From assembly GCA_051646925.1 (NCBI GenBank), contig JBOFDK010000055.1:1-30939 (forward strand): DNA of 30,939 nucleotides. The letters are read 5' to 3'. Position 1 is the stretch's first letter, and every line of letters begins with the position of its first letter. Below are positions 7,922-16,495 of the stretch, piece after piece. The position numbers were made by a program, and so were the translations under genes. Below the pieces are notes generated by a model, which ran no database searches, was not told the origin of the DNA, and saw only the letters and a program-made list of their open reading frames with translations. This stretch comes from JBOFDK01 sp051646925 (GTDB lineage Bacteria > Bacillota > Clostridia > Lachnospirales > Cellulosilyticaceae).

Positions 7922-8794
7922 ATGGAGTTTGTAATTGTTACAGGTATGTCAGGAGCGGGAAAAAATACAGCGATTAACTTTTTTGAAGATGCAGGTTACT
8001 ATTGCGTAGATAATTTGGCACCAGCGCTTATTCCACAGTTTGCAGAACTTATAGTGAAGCAAAAACAAAGCTATGAAAAAGTTATTTTAGGTATAGATAT
8101 TAGAGGTGGTATTCTATTTGATGATTTATTTATAGGATTGGATTACCTAAAAGACAAAGGTTATGTATACCAAATTTTGTATTTTGAATGTTCAGAACAA
8201 ATCTTGATACAACGTTATAAAGAAACTAGAAGGCAACATCCACTAGCACATAACGGAAGATTAAATGAAGCTATAATAAAAGAAAAATTAATTTTAAAAA
8301 AAGTTAAGCAAAAAGCAGATTATATAATAGATACGACAAACATATTACCAAAAGACATTAAAGATGTGTTATGCAAAATTTATCAATCTGAAAAAGATTT
8401 TAAAAATCTAATGATTACTATAGTAGTTTTTGGGTTTAAGTATGGAATTCCAATTGATGCTGATATGGTATTTGATGTAAGGTTTGCACCTAATCCGTAT
8501 TATGTACCAGAATTAAGGCCACTTACAGGGAATGAAGCGAGTATAAAAGAATTTGTTATGCAAGCTGAAAATACAAAAATATTTGTAGATAAACTAAAAG
8601 ATATGATAAAGTTTTTAATACCACAATATAGTAATGAAGGAAAAAATCAATTAGTGATTGCAATAGGATGTACAGGTGGAAAACATCGGTCAGTAGTAAT
8701 TGGAAATGAATTACATGAGTATTTAGAAAAAGAGGGAAATGCTATTACAATACAATATAGAGATATAGATCAAGATAGTAAAAGAGGTAAATAG
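7922..8794 (+). CDS. rapZ: RapZ/YvcJ-family nucleotide-binding protein
   Basis: A 290-aa P-loop protein of the RapZ (YvcJ) family. In E. coli RapZ controls glmS through small RNAs; in Bacillus YvcJ is a nucleotide-binding protein whose loss affects competence. The P-loop GMSGAGKN (8-15) is followed by DAGYYCVDNLAP. The C-terminal domain contains RFAPNPYYVPELRPLTG and GCTGGKHRSVV, the conserved RapZ signature. The usual Ser/Thr after the P-loop lysine is Asn15 here, which may weaken Mg-nucleotide binding. The ATG follows GGAGGAC. The stop at 8794 is 1 nt from the glmR start, so the two are surely cotranscribed. Confidence 0.94.
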   Translation: MEFVIVTGMSGAGKNTAINFFEDAGYYCVDNLAPALIPQFAELIVKQKQSYEKVILGIDIRGGILFDDLFIGLDYLKDKGYVYQILYFECSEQILIQRYKETRRQHPLAHNGRLNEAIIKEKLILKKVKQKADYIIDTTNILPKDIKDVLCKIYQSEKDFKNLMITIVVFGFKYGIPIDADMVFDVRFAPNPYYVPELRPLTGNEASIKEFVMQAENTKIFVDKLKDMIKFLIPQYSNEGKNQLVIAIGCTGGKHRSVVIGNELHEYLEKEGNAITIQYRDIDQDSKRGK

Positions 8795-8795
8795 T

Positions 8796-9764
8796 ATGAT
8801 AACTGAAAACAAAAAAATAGTAACGATTGGTGGGGGAACAGGACTATCAACTATGCTAAGGGGTATAAAAAAACATCCATTAGATATTACAGCGATAGTA
8901 ACAGTATCGGATAATGGTGGAGGCTCGGGCATAATAAGACAAGAAATGAACATTATTCCGCCAGGGGATATTAGAAACTGTTTAGTAGCGTTAGCAAATA
9001 CAGAACCAATGATGAAAAATTTACTTCAATACAGATTTACAGAGGGGACATTAAAAGGACAAAATTTTGGAAACTTATTTTTAGCAGCACTTACAGATTT
9101 AAGTGGAAGTTTCGAAAAAGCAGTTAAAGTTACAAGCAACGTACTGGCAATATCAGGGAAAGTTTTGCCAGTTACGTTGGAAAATGTTGAATTACAAGCT
9201 ACATTTGAAAATGGCGAAGTAGTAATAGGTGAAACTCAAATTGTAGAATATAGTAAAGCAAAGCATACGATGATAGAAAAAATTATTTTAATACCATCTA
9301 ATCCAGAGCCAGCAGAAGATGTAATTCGTGCAATTGAAGAAGCGGATTTAATCACTTTAGGGCCTGGAAGTTTGTATACGAGTGTAGTACCAAACCTATT
9401 AGTTAGTCAGGTCGCAGAGGCTATTCGTAATGCAAAAGCAAAAAAAGTATATATAGCAAATATGATGAGTCAACCTGGAGAAACAATAGGGTTTACGGTA
9501 GAAGACCATATACGAGCTTTAGAGTATTATGCCGGAGGAAAAATTGTAGATTGTGCTATTGTAAATACAGAGCCTATTACAGAAAAATATTTAAAAAAAT
9601 ATATAGAAGATGGTGCACATAGTCTTATACGAAACAAAGATGACGTAATATGGAATAGGATAGAATGCGTTGAAGCATCTCTAGTACACATTAATCATGA
9701 AAAAAAATATATTAGACATAATGCAGACTTATTAGGAGAGTATATTTTAAAACTTATTAAATAA
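8796..9764 (+). CDS. glmR: GlmR/YvcK, gluconeogenesis factor of the CofD-like family
   Basis: A 322-aa cytoplasmic protein of the YvcK/GlmR family, needed in Bacillus for growth on gluconeogenic carbon and known to bind UDP-GlcNAc and stimulate GlmS. Motifs are VTIGGGTGLSTMLRGIK at residues about 9-25, VTVSDNGGGSG, PPGDIRNCLVALAN and LGPGSLYTSVVPNLLV. The Bacillus protein has DDGGSSG where this one has SDNGGGSG. It lies between rapZ and whiA as in Bacillus subtilis yvcJ-yvcK-yvcL. Confidence 0.94.
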   Translation: MITENKKIVTIGGGTGLSTMLRGIKKHPLDITAIVTVSDNGGGSGIIRQEMNIIPPGDIRNCLVALANTEPMMKNLLQYRFTEGTLKGQNFGNLFLAALTDLSGSFEKAVKVTSNVLAISGKVLPVTLENVELQATFENGEVVIGETQIVEYSKAKHTMIEKIILIPSNPEPAEDVIRAIEEADLITLGPGSLYTSVVPNLLVSQVAEAIRNAKAKKVYIANMMSQPGETIGFTVEDHIRALEYYAGGKIVDCAIVNTEPITEKYLKKYIEDGAHSLIRNKDDVIWNRIECVEASLVHINHEKKYIRHNADLLGEYILKLIK

Positions 9765-9797
9765 AAACAATACGAATTATGATGAATGGGGTGAACT

Positions 9798-10757
9798 ATG
9801 TCTTTTTCTGCAGAAGTCAAAAAAGAACTCATAAAAATTGAAAATGAAGATAAACATTGCGTGATAGCAGAACTAGGAGCATTTCTTTTGATGGCAGGAA
9901 AAATTCATACAGAAGATAAGGCTTTTAAACTACAAATGCAGACCGAAAATGAAGGTATTGCTAAAAAATACTTTACAATGTTAAAAAAAACTTTTAATAT
10001 AAATACTGAAGTGGTACTTATGAATCACCGTACAAGACAGAAGAAAAATTATTTAATGAATGTAAATCAATCGGATGAAGTAAAAAAAATATTAGTAGCA
10101 ACTACCATTTGGGATAACGATATAGAAAATAATATGCCAAAACAAAAAATGGAACTGACAGTAGTACAAAGTATTTGTTGTAAAAGAGCATGTTTAAGAG
10201 GTGCATTTCTTGCGGGTGGATCAGTAAGCGATCCAGAGAAAGGTTATCATTTAGAATTTGTAACACAAGAAGAGGCCTATGCTGAATTTTTACAAGAAGT
10301 TATGCAAAGCTTAGAGATGGATGCTAAAATAGTTATGAGAAAAGGATACTTTGTTGTTTATCTAAAAGAAGGTTCACAAATTGTTGACTTATTAAATATT
10401 ATGGGAGCACATTTAGCTCTAATGGCACTTGAAAATATCCGAATTATAAAAGAAGTAAGGAACAATGTTAATAGACTCGTTAACTGTGAAACAGCAAATC
10501 TTAAAAAAACAGTATCAGCAGCTGTTAGACAAGTTCAAGATATAGAGTATATAAAAGATACGATAGGATTATCGTCTTTACCAGAAACATTGGAAGAAAT
10601 CGCAAGGTATAGACTAGAATATTCTAGTGCAACACTAAAGGAGTTGGGGGAACTATTAACTCCGCCTGTTGGAAAATCAGGTGTAAATCATAGATTGAAA
10701 AAATTAAGTGAAATAGCTAATCAAATGAGGGAACAAAGAGGAGAAGTAAAAAAATGA
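9798..10757 (+). CDS. whiA: WhiA-family DNA-binding protein
   Basis: A 319-aa WhiA protein. Family members affect cell division and chromosome segregation in Bacillus and sporulation in Streptomyces. The N-terminal two-thirds is a LAGLIDADG homing-endonuclease-like fold without nuclease function (RGAFLAGGSVSDPEKGYHLEF). The C-terminal helix-turn-helix is visible in LKELGELLTPPVGKSGVNHR followed by LKKLSEIA. The ATG follows GGGGTGA. Its stop overlaps the next start by 4 nt (ATGA), implying coupling. Confidence 0.95.
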   Translation: MSFSAEVKKELIKIENEDKHCVIAELGAFLLMAGKIHTEDKAFKLQMQTENEGIAKKYFTMLKKTFNINTEVVLMNHRTRQKKNYLMNVNQSDEVKKILVATTIWDNDIENNMPKQKMELTVVQSICCKRACLRGAFLAGGSVSDPEKGYHLEFVTQEEAYAEFLQEVMQSLEMDAKIVMRKGYFVVYLKEGSQIVDLLNIMGAHLALMALENIRIIKEVRNNVNRLVNCETANLKKTVSAAVRQVQDIEYIKDTIGLSSLPETLEEIARYRLEYSSATLKELGELLTPPVGKSGVNHRLKKLSEIANQMREQRGEVKK

Positions 10758-11020
10758 TTAATGAAATAGTAACAATACAGCTTAAAAATGGTTTAGAAGC
10801 AAGACCAGCAGCATTATTTGTTCAATTAGCAAGTAAATATGAAAGCAATATTACAATTGTTGCTAATGAAAAACAAATAAATGCAAAAAGTATTATGGGG
10901 ATGATGTCATTAGGTTCAATAAAAGGTGCTGAAATTCAATTACTTATAGACGGTGAAGATGAGCAAGTGGCTATGAATGAACTAAAAGAATTTTTCAATC
11001 AAGAAGAAATTGAAATGTAG
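10754..11020 (+). CDS. crh: Crh-like HPr-family protein lacking the phosphorylatable histidine
   Basis: An 88-aa HPr fold. HPr has GLHARPA with His15 as the PTS phosphoacceptor. Here the sequence is GLEARPA with Glu15, so it cannot take part in PEP-dependent phosphotransfer. Arg17 and the regulatory Ser46 (NAKSIMGMMSL) are kept, so HPr kinase could still act on it. Bacillus Crh has Gln15 and the same position after yvcJ-yvcK-yvcL, which supports calling this a Crh-type regulator that would act with CcpA or enzymes of carbon metabolism. No HPr kinase gene is in the window. Confidence 0.85.
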   Translation: MINEIVTIQLKNGLEARPAALFVQLASKYESNITIVANEKQINAKSIMGMMSLGSIKGAEIQLLIDGEDEQVAMNELKEFFNQEEIEM

Positions 11021-11036
11021 AAAAGAGGAAATAAAA

Positions 11037-11258
11037 ATGAATGAAATTCCACAAGAAATTAAAGATAAATTAGAAAAAATATGTATTTGTAGAGGTACAA
11101 CGACAGCTACTGTAAAAGATGCTATTCGTGGCGGAATAACCACATATGATGAGCTTGTAAAAGCAACAGGAGTTACAACAGGTGGTTGTAAAGGTAGTAG
11201 ATGCAAAAATAAAGTTCAAACATTACTAGAAGGTTTTCAAAACGGTGAATGGGTTTAA
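11037..11258 (+). CDS. Small BFD-like [2Fe-2S]-binding protein
   Basis: A 73-aa protein with four cysteines in the BFD pattern: Cys16 and Cys18 (ICICRG) and Cys51 and Cys56 (GGCKGSRC). The helix between carries the family pattern TTTATVKDAIRGGITTYDEL. Such domains bind a [2Fe-2S] cluster, either alone (bacterioferritin-associated ferredoxin) or fused to oxidoreductases. An in-frame ATG at 11010 overlaps crh; the ATG at 11037 has AGAGGAA upstream and is preferred. It is last in the operon before a strong terminator. Its electron partner is unknown and no bacterioferritin is nearby. Confidence 0.8.
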   Translation: MNEIPQEIKDKLEKICICRGTTTATVKDAIRGGITTYDELVKATGVTTGGCKGSRCKNKVQTLLEGFQNGEWV

Positions 11259-11265
11259 TAAATAT

Positions 11266-11314
11266 AAAAACATCTAAAGATATAACTAAGTTATATCTTT
11301 AGATGTTTTTTTTT
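11266..11314 (+). terminator. Rho-independent terminator of the murB-crh-bfd run
   Basis: 21-bp arms (11266-11286 with 11290-11310, core CATCTAAAGATATAAC) with a 3-nt loop TAA, then a run of T residues to 11314. Confidence 0.92.
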
Positions 11315-11613
11315 ATTCAAGAAGTGCACTAAATGTAAATTATGATTAATAATATAACTCAATATAGAAATAGATAGAGATAAAAAACATTGAATAAAAG
11401 GTGAATAAACAATTATAAAATACTAAAGATAAATATGAAAAAAAAACAAAACTATCAGATTATAACTTTAAAAAGTAAAAAGCAATATAAGGAGTAGATA
11501 AGTGGGTAGTATAAAATTTTAAATAGTAAAAATTAATATAAAATGTAGATTTTTGGGAAATTAACTTATATAATAGACTTAGTGTGTAGACTAAAAATAA
11601 AGGAGGACATAAA
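11315..11613. other. AT-rich intergenic region upstream of the SpoIID-like gene
   Basis: About 300 nt with no gene and no convincing fold. A TATAAT at 11569-11574 could be the -10 for the next gene, but no good -35 is seen 17 nt upstream. I could not recognise a sporulation sigma-factor site. Confidence 0.5.
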
Positions 11614-13179
11614 ATGTTAAGAAAAACACTATATTATATAAGCTTATTTATTATGTTAGTAAGCAATTGTCACATAATGACAGCAACAGAAGTGCCACAA
11701 ACAATTCGTATTGGCTTAGAATCAATAGCAAAAGATTTAGATACAATTACAGTTAAAAGTGAGCAACCGTTACAAATAGGATATTATACAAACAATTACT
11801 GGACTAAGGAAGGTGTATTAGAAACAAGGGAAGCAAATATTACACGTGATACAGCGCAGTATTATACATATCAAGAACAATTTAAAACATATGAAGCGGC
11901 AAAAGAAGCTTTAAAATACATAGATGATATAAATGGATTAGTAGCACAGGTAGAAAGAGGCAATTATCAAATATATACGACTACACAATTGGCAGGTACA
12001 AAAAGTGTAGATTTTAATGACAAAAGAATTAATATTAAAAATCAAGAAGGAAAAACACTATTAATTAGTGAACAGTTAGATACACCTATAGCTTTTCAAG
12101 GTGCGTATGCAGAAGATAGTGTACCAAGTACAGGAATTGGAACGCGTAGATATAGAGGAGTTATAGAAGTTGTAAAAGGACAAAAAAAAGGATTAACAGC
12201 TGTAAGTGTTGTACCATTTGAACAATATTTATATGGTGTAGTAAATAATGAAATGGGTGGAAGTTATCCACTAGAGGCATTAAAAGCACAAGCAGTTGCA
12301 GCAAGAAGTATGGCAACATTTCAATATAACAGATATTTATCAAGAGGGTACAATCTTGTAGATACTACATATTCGCAGGTATATAAAGGTATAACATCAG
12401 AACATACAAATACAACTATGGCAGTTGATTTAACAAAAGGTGAAATAGCGAGATATAATGGTAAAGTAGCGGAGACTATTTATGGTTCAAGTAGTGGTGG
12501 CCACACAGAAAATGCTAAATACGTATGGGGAAATGAAGTACCATATTTAATGGGCGTTGAAGATGGGCATGAAGAGAACAACCATGATTGGGAAAGAACG
12601 ATTACATTAGCAGAGTTAGATGCATGTTTAAAAGATGATAATATATCAATAGGTAAAGCAATAGGTTTGGAAATTGTCGATTGGACACCAAGTGGTCGTG
12701 TCAAACAATTAAATATATTAGGGAGTGATGGTGAATATAGTCTTTCCCGGGAAATGCCACGTACTTTTTTTCACGCATCAAAAGGCGGATCATTAAAAAG
12801 CACGATGTATAAATTTACACCATACACAGATGGAGAAGATGTAACATCTAAGCCAGAAGTACCAAATGTTGAAAAAACAGAGTTATACGTATTAGATAAA
12901 GATGGTCAAAAACGTATTTCGATTGAAGGTAGTGTGTATGTTCAATCAAAAGATGGTGTGAAAAAAATAGGGAATGAAGTTATTGAGGACAATAGCCCGG
13001 TTATTCCAGATAATAAAAATGAACCAACTAAAATGTATGGAGATATTGTATTATATGGAAAAGGATATGGGCATGGAGTAGGTATGTCTCAAAATGGTGC
13101 AATTTCCTTAGCTAGAAAAGGTTATACATATGATAAAATTATAGAGTACTATTACCCAGGTGTAGTAGTATCTTATTAA
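11614..13179 (+). CDS. SpoIID/LytB-domain secreted protein
   Basis: 521 aa. SpoIID-family proteins are lytic transglycosylases (SpoIID, engulfment) or amidase modifiers (LytB). Residues 1-25 look like a signal peptide or anchor (TLYYISLFIMLVSNCHIM). Residues about 75-130 resemble a SPOR-like region. The SpoIID domain starts near 175: FEQYLYGVVNNEMGGSYPLE, with Glu213 matching the catalytic glutamate, then ALKAQAVAARSMA, YGSSSGGHTENAKYVWG and the C-terminal YGKGYGHGVGMSQNGA. It is longer than true SpoIID (about 340 aa) because of the N-terminal extension and a roughly 80-residue insert (about 400-480). It is a single gene between terminators; AGGAGG precedes the ATG. It could be SpoIID itself or a paralogue. 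Confidence 0.88.
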   Translation: MLRKTLYYISLFIMLVSNCHIMTATEVPQTIRIGLESIAKDLDTITVKSEQPLQIGYYTNNYWTKEGVLETREANITRDTAQYYTYQEQFKTYEAAKEALKYIDDINGLVAQVERGNYQIYTTTQLAGTKSVDFNDKRINIKNQEGKTLLISEQLDTPIAFQGAYAEDSVPSTGIGTRRYRGVIEVVKGQKKGLTAVSVVPFEQYLYGVVNNEMGGSYPLEALKAQAVAARSMATFQYNRYLSRGYNLVDTTYSQVYKGITSEHTNTTMAVDLTKGEIARYNGKVAETIYGSSSGGHTENAKYVWGNEVPYLMGVEDGHEENNHDWERTITLAELDACLKDDNISIGKAIGLEIVDWTPSGRVKQLNILGSDGEYSLSREMPRTFFHASKGGSLKSTMYKFTPYTDGEDVTSKPEVPNVEKTELYVLDKDGQKRISIEGSVYVQSKDGVKKIGNEVIEDNSPVIPDNKNEPTKMYGDIVLYGKGYGHGVGMSQNGAISLARKGYTYDKIIEYYYPGVVVSY

Positions 13180-13192
13180 TAATTGACAAAAT

Positions 13193-13240
13193 AAATCAAC
13201 TCCTAAACTAGATAAGTTAACTAGTATAGGAGTTGATTTT
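13193..13240 (+). terminator. Terminator after the SpoIID-like gene
   Basis: Arms AATCAACTCCTA and TAGGAGTTGATT, extended by CTAG/CTAG with one mismatch (13193-13210 with 13221-13239), followed by TTTT. Confidence 0.8.
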
Positions 13241-13304
13241 ATAATTATTGTATTTAAGATAAATATTAGTTTGAAAAAATATAAATCGCGTATAAAAAGT
13301 AGGC

Positions 13305-13333
13305 TTGACTTAACAAAAAAATGAGTCTATCAT
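13305..13333 (+). promoter_or_regulatory. Promoter of queA
   Basis: TTGACT (13305-13310), a 17-nt spacer and TATCAT (13328-13333). The predicted start near 13340 leaves a 60-nt leader before the queA ATG at 13401. Confidence 0.65.
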
Positions 13334-13400
13334 TAAAATAAAATGAGAAATGAAACTAAAAATAAGGCGATTAGTCAATATAAAAAAGATAGGATAACGT

Positions 13401-14426
13401 ATGAAAACATCAGATTTTAAATTTTATTTACCAGAAGAGCAGATTGCCCAAGTACCATTAAATGATAGAACATCATCTAAACTTATGTATATAGATAAAG
13501 AAACAGGAAATATCAAACATCAGCATTTTTATAATGTTATAGAAGCATTAAAAGAAGGAGATTGTCTTGTACTAAATAATACAAGAGTTATACCAGCACG
13601 TCTGTTTGGAGTACGAGAAGGTTCTGGGGCAAAAGTTGAATTTTTACTTCTTGTAAGAAAAAATGAGACAGATTGGGAAGTGTTAGTAAAGCCTGGGAAA
13701 AAAGCACGAGTCGGAGATACTATTATATTCGGTGAGGGATTACTTAGTGCAACTGTAATTGAAATTATAGAAGATGGCAAACGTATAGTACGATTTAAAT
13801 TTGAGGGAATATGGGAAGAGGTGTTAGATAGCCTTGGAGAAATGCCACTTCCACCGTATATATATGAAAAGTTAGAAGACCGTGAACGCTACCAAACAGT
13901 ATATTCTAAGCATGATGGAAGTGCGGCAGCACCGACAGCAGGACTTCATTTCACACAAGAATTAATGAAGAAGATACAAGAAAAAGGTATAAAGATAGCG
14001 TATGTTACATTACACGTAGGACTTGGAACTTTTAGACCTGTAAAAGTAGATAATGTTTTGGAACACGATATGCATAGTGAATATTATCAAATAGAAGAAG
14101 AAGATGCTAAAATTATAAATGAAACAAAGGCAAAAGGTGGACGTATTATTTCTGTTGGAACTACGAGTACTAGAACGTTAGAATCAAACGTTGATGAAAA
14201 TGGTAATGTAAAGGCTGGAACAGGATGGACTAATATTTTTATATATCCGGGATATGTATTCAAATGTATTGATGGTCTTATTACAAATTTTCATTTGCCA
14301 GAATCAACACTTATAATGTTAGTTAGTGCATTAGCGGGTAAAGAACATACTCTTCATGCTTACGAAGAAGCGGTAAAGCATGGATATAGATTTTTCAGTT
14401 TTGGAGATGCAATGATTATTATTTAA
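13401..14426 (+). CDS. queA: S-adenosylmethionine:tRNA ribosyltransferase-isomerase
   Basis: 341 aa, the usual QueA length. It transfers the ribosyl part of SAM to preQ1 at the wobble base of tRNAs with GUN anticodons, making epoxyqueuosine. Signatures are MKTSDFKFYLPEEQIAQVPL, NNTRVIPARLFG, GSAAAPTAGLHFT, YVTLHVGLGTFRPV and TNFHLPESTLIMLVSAL. AGGATAACG precedes the ATG. It has its own promoter and probably runs on into the thioesterase gene 31 nt downstream. Tgt, the previous step, is encoded at 17587 in a different transcription unit. Confidence 0.97.
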   Translation: MKTSDFKFYLPEEQIAQVPLNDRTSSKLMYIDKETGNIKHQHFYNVIEALKEGDCLVLNNTRVIPARLFGVREGSGAKVEFLLLVRKNETDWEVLVKPGKKARVGDTIIFGEGLLSATVIEIIEDGKRIVRFKFEGIWEEVLDSLGEMPLPPYIYEKLEDRERYQTVYSKHDGSAAAPTAGLHFTQELMKKIQEKGIKIAYVTLHVGLGTFRPVKVDNVLEHDMHSEYYQIEEEDAKIINETKAKGGRIISVGTTSTRTLESNVDENGNVKAGTGWTNIFIYPGYVFKCIDGLITNFHLPESTLIMLVSALAGKEHTLHAYEEAVKHGYRFFSFGDAMIII

Positions 14427-14457
14427 GTATAGAAAATAATAAATAGGGGGATATATT

Positions 14458-15207
14458 ATGGAAGCTGCTATTTCTAAGCATAGTAAAATATTCACAATGG
14501 GATTTAGAGATATTGATCTAACAGGAAGATTAAGATTAAGTTCACTTGTAGATTTCATGCAGGAAACATCTGGGGAACATGCAAAACTATTAGGTGTTGA
14601 TTATGCAGGACATGATAATACTGATAATGTTTTTTGGATTGTATCTCGCGCAAAAATGAAAATGAAAACCTTTCCAGCTATTAATGAAAAAATTCGTATA
14701 GAAACATTTCCAGTAGGTATAGAGAAGTTGTTTGCAGTGCGTCATTTTAATATTTATAATGAAAAAGATGAACAAATAGGATTTATTATAGGGTACTATG
14801 TTTTATTAGACTGCGAAACACATAGACCAATTAGATTGAAAAATTTAAGTGGAGCACTTGCGAAATTAGAAAAAGAATATATAGGAGAGTCTTTACCTAA
14901 ATTAAAATCCAATATAGTAATTGAGCATGAAGATAAACGAAAAGTAAGAGCTAGTGAAATTGATGTCAACAATCATATGAATAACGCTCATTACATTAGA
15001 TGGACTATGGATATGTTTAGTACTGAAGAACAGAATAAACACCCTATAAATAGCATTCAAACAAATTATATTACACCGTTGTTAGAAGGAAATAGTGCGC
15101 GTATTATACGTGGCGTAGATATAGACGGGAATACAATTGTTCAAGGAACAAGTTTAGATGGTCAAATAGTATACTGGACTAGTTGTGTTACTTTTGAAAA
15201 TAAATAA
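14458..15207 (+). CDS. Acyl-ACP thioesterase (FatA/FatB-like)
   Basis: A 249-aa double hot-dog thioesterase. The first half contains RLRLSSLVDFMQETSGEHA and FWIVSRAKMKM. The second half has the family signature RASEIDVNNHMNNAHYIRW. These match bacterial acyl-ACP thioesterases of the plant FatA/FatB superfamily, which release free fatty acids from acyl-ACP. Substrate chain length cannot be read from sequence. AGGGGGA precedes the ATG. It follows queA closely and ends in a strong terminator, so it is probably the second gene of a queA operon, with no obvious metabolic link. Confidence 0.88.
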   Translation: MEAAISKHSKIFTMGFRDIDLTGRLRLSSLVDFMQETSGEHAKLLGVDYAGHDNTDNVFWIVSRAKMKMKTFPAINEKIRIETFPVGIEKLFAVRHFNIYNEKDEQIGFIIGYYVLLDCETHRPIRLKNLSGALAKLEKEYIGESLPKLKSNIVIEHEDKRKVRASEIDVNNHMNNAHYIRWTMDMFSTEEQNKHPINSIQTNYITPLLEGNSARIIRGVDIDGNTIVQGTSLDGQIVYWTSCVTFENK

Positions 15208-15219
15208 ATATTAATTATA

Positions 15220-15270
15220 AAACCCCCAATATAGAATAGACTTTTATTGTCTAATCGATATTGGGGGTTT
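15220..15270. terminator. Bidirectional terminator between the thioesterase gene and the minus-strand pair
   Basis: AAACCCCCAATAT (15220-15232) pairs with ATATTGGGGGTTT (15258-15270), and the stem continues inward with small mismatches (AATAGAC/GTCTAAT). The A-rich and T-rich flanks suit both strands, as expected between convergent genes. Confidence 0.85.
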
Positions 15271-15277
15271 ATTTTCA

Positions 15278-15385
15278 AAGCAGTAATATTATAGTTTTCA
15301 ATTAAAATTAAAATTAAAATTCCAAAGTAATATTGTAGTTTTCAATTAAAATTAAAATCCCAAGCAATATTAAAAATCCCAAGTA
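15278..15385. repeat. Imperfect direct repeats, about 3 copies of an approximately 38-46-bp unit
   Basis: GTAATATTATAGTTTTCAAT (15283 onward) recurs as GTAATATTGTAGTTTTCAAT (15327 onward). Each copy continues with two or three AATTAAA-type units and ends in TTCC or TCCC. A shortened third copy (CAATATTAAAAATCCC) follows at about 15365-15380. The array lies between the terminator and the stop codon of the minus-strand gene. Confidence 0.75.
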
Positions 15386-15390
15386 ATAAT

Positions 15391-16494
15391 TCAATTATTA
15401 TAAGTAGGCTGAATTGTTGTTAGGGCATAACTTGGAAAATGTTCTAATCCCATGCAGTATAACCATTTTGCTGATGAGAGGTCATAAATGCAGTAATAAT
15501 TTATAAAGCGTGTACCAGATGGGTCAAATAAAGCTAAAAAAAGATTATTTCCATCAATAAATAAATCAATTATTTCATAGGTATTAGATGGAAGTGTTAG
15601 TGACACACTAGAAGAGTCCATCAAATTAAATAAATTTAGTAATCCATAAGCTTCCTCAATAGCATACATTGTAGTTCCATCTGATAAAATTCTATTAGGC
15701 GAGAAAGGTATTGGAGTAGTTGAATGTTCATCAGTAAATGGATTGTATATATCAACAGATGATTTATTCATAAAATAGCATAAACCATTGCTAAGTAATG
15801 AAAAATGTTTTTGAAAACGAGCGTAAGTACTAGTTTGTATGCGAGTTGATTTTGTAACAGTAGCAGTTTCTAAATCAATTATATATACAAAAGCATTATA
15901 AGCATTTGCTTCATAAGCTAAAACAACTGTAGATGAGCCTATTTGCGATGCATATGAAACATACATTTTACCTAAATTATCTTCTTCTTTAAAAAATACA
16001 GGAGTGGCAACGTTTGTAGCTAAGTTTATAATATATACACTTTCAAGACCACCAGAAAAAGATACAATAGCATAATTATCAAAAATATCATAATCATGAA
16101 AAGTTGTGGGAAAATTGTGGGTAACTTTACGAATAGGTGACATCAACTGTTCATAAGTTTCTAGTTTAATAAATCCTTCGGTATAAGGCATAAAAATTTG
16201 TTCTGTCTTTTCCAAAGTATTTTCAGATACAGTATAAGCAAGAGAGGAGTTCATAGTGATATCTGAATATATCAAATTAGATGATGATATGTTTGATATA
16301 TTTAAAGGATTAATATTGTTAATAAGTACTTCGTATTTAGGAAGTGAAGTATTTTTAATATCATTAGTAGCATTAGTAGCAAGTGCTATGCAAAATACAC
16401 TAATAAAAAATAAAGTTATCAATACTTTAAAAGGTATAAGTTTTTTAATAGTAATCAAATTTTTCGATAAATGTTTCCAACTAAATAGTTGCAT
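15391..16494 (-). CDS. Membrane-anchored propeller-like protein of unknown function
   Basis: 367 aa, not assigned to a named family. Residues about 20-39 (IPFKVLITLFFISVFCIALA) form a single N-terminal membrane segment; the rest is extracytoplasmic. From about residue 95 the chain shows repeated blade-like units of a strand, a loop and a strand ending in NL-A or DL-TATV (YIINLATNVATPVFF, YIIDLETATVTKSTRI, VDIYNPFTDEHSTTPI, LLNLFNLMDSSSVSLTL, YCIYDLSSAKWLY), typical of beta-propellers of the PQQ or WD40-like type. The ATG begins 1 nt after the stop of the upstream papain-like gene, so translation is likely coupled and the two products may act together. Confidence 0.7.
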   Translation of the reverse strand: MQLFSWKHLSKNLITIKKLIPFKVLITLFFISVFCIALATNATNDIKNTSLPKYEVLINNINPLNISNISSSNLIYSDITMNSSLAYTVSENTLEKTEQIFMPYTEGFIKLETYEQLMSPIRKVTHNFPTTFHDYDIFDNYAIVSFSGGLESVYIINLATNVATPVFFKEEDNLGKMYVSYASQIGSSTVVLAYEANAYNAFVYIIDLETATVTKSTRIQTSTYARFQKHFSLLSNGLCYFMNKSSVDIYNPFTDEHSTTPIPFSPNRILSDGTTMYAIEEAYGLLNLFNLMDSSSVSLTLPSNTYEIIDLFIDGNNLFLALFDPSGTRFINYYCIYDLSSAKWLYCMGLEHFPSYALTTIQPTYNN

Positions 16495-16495
16495 A

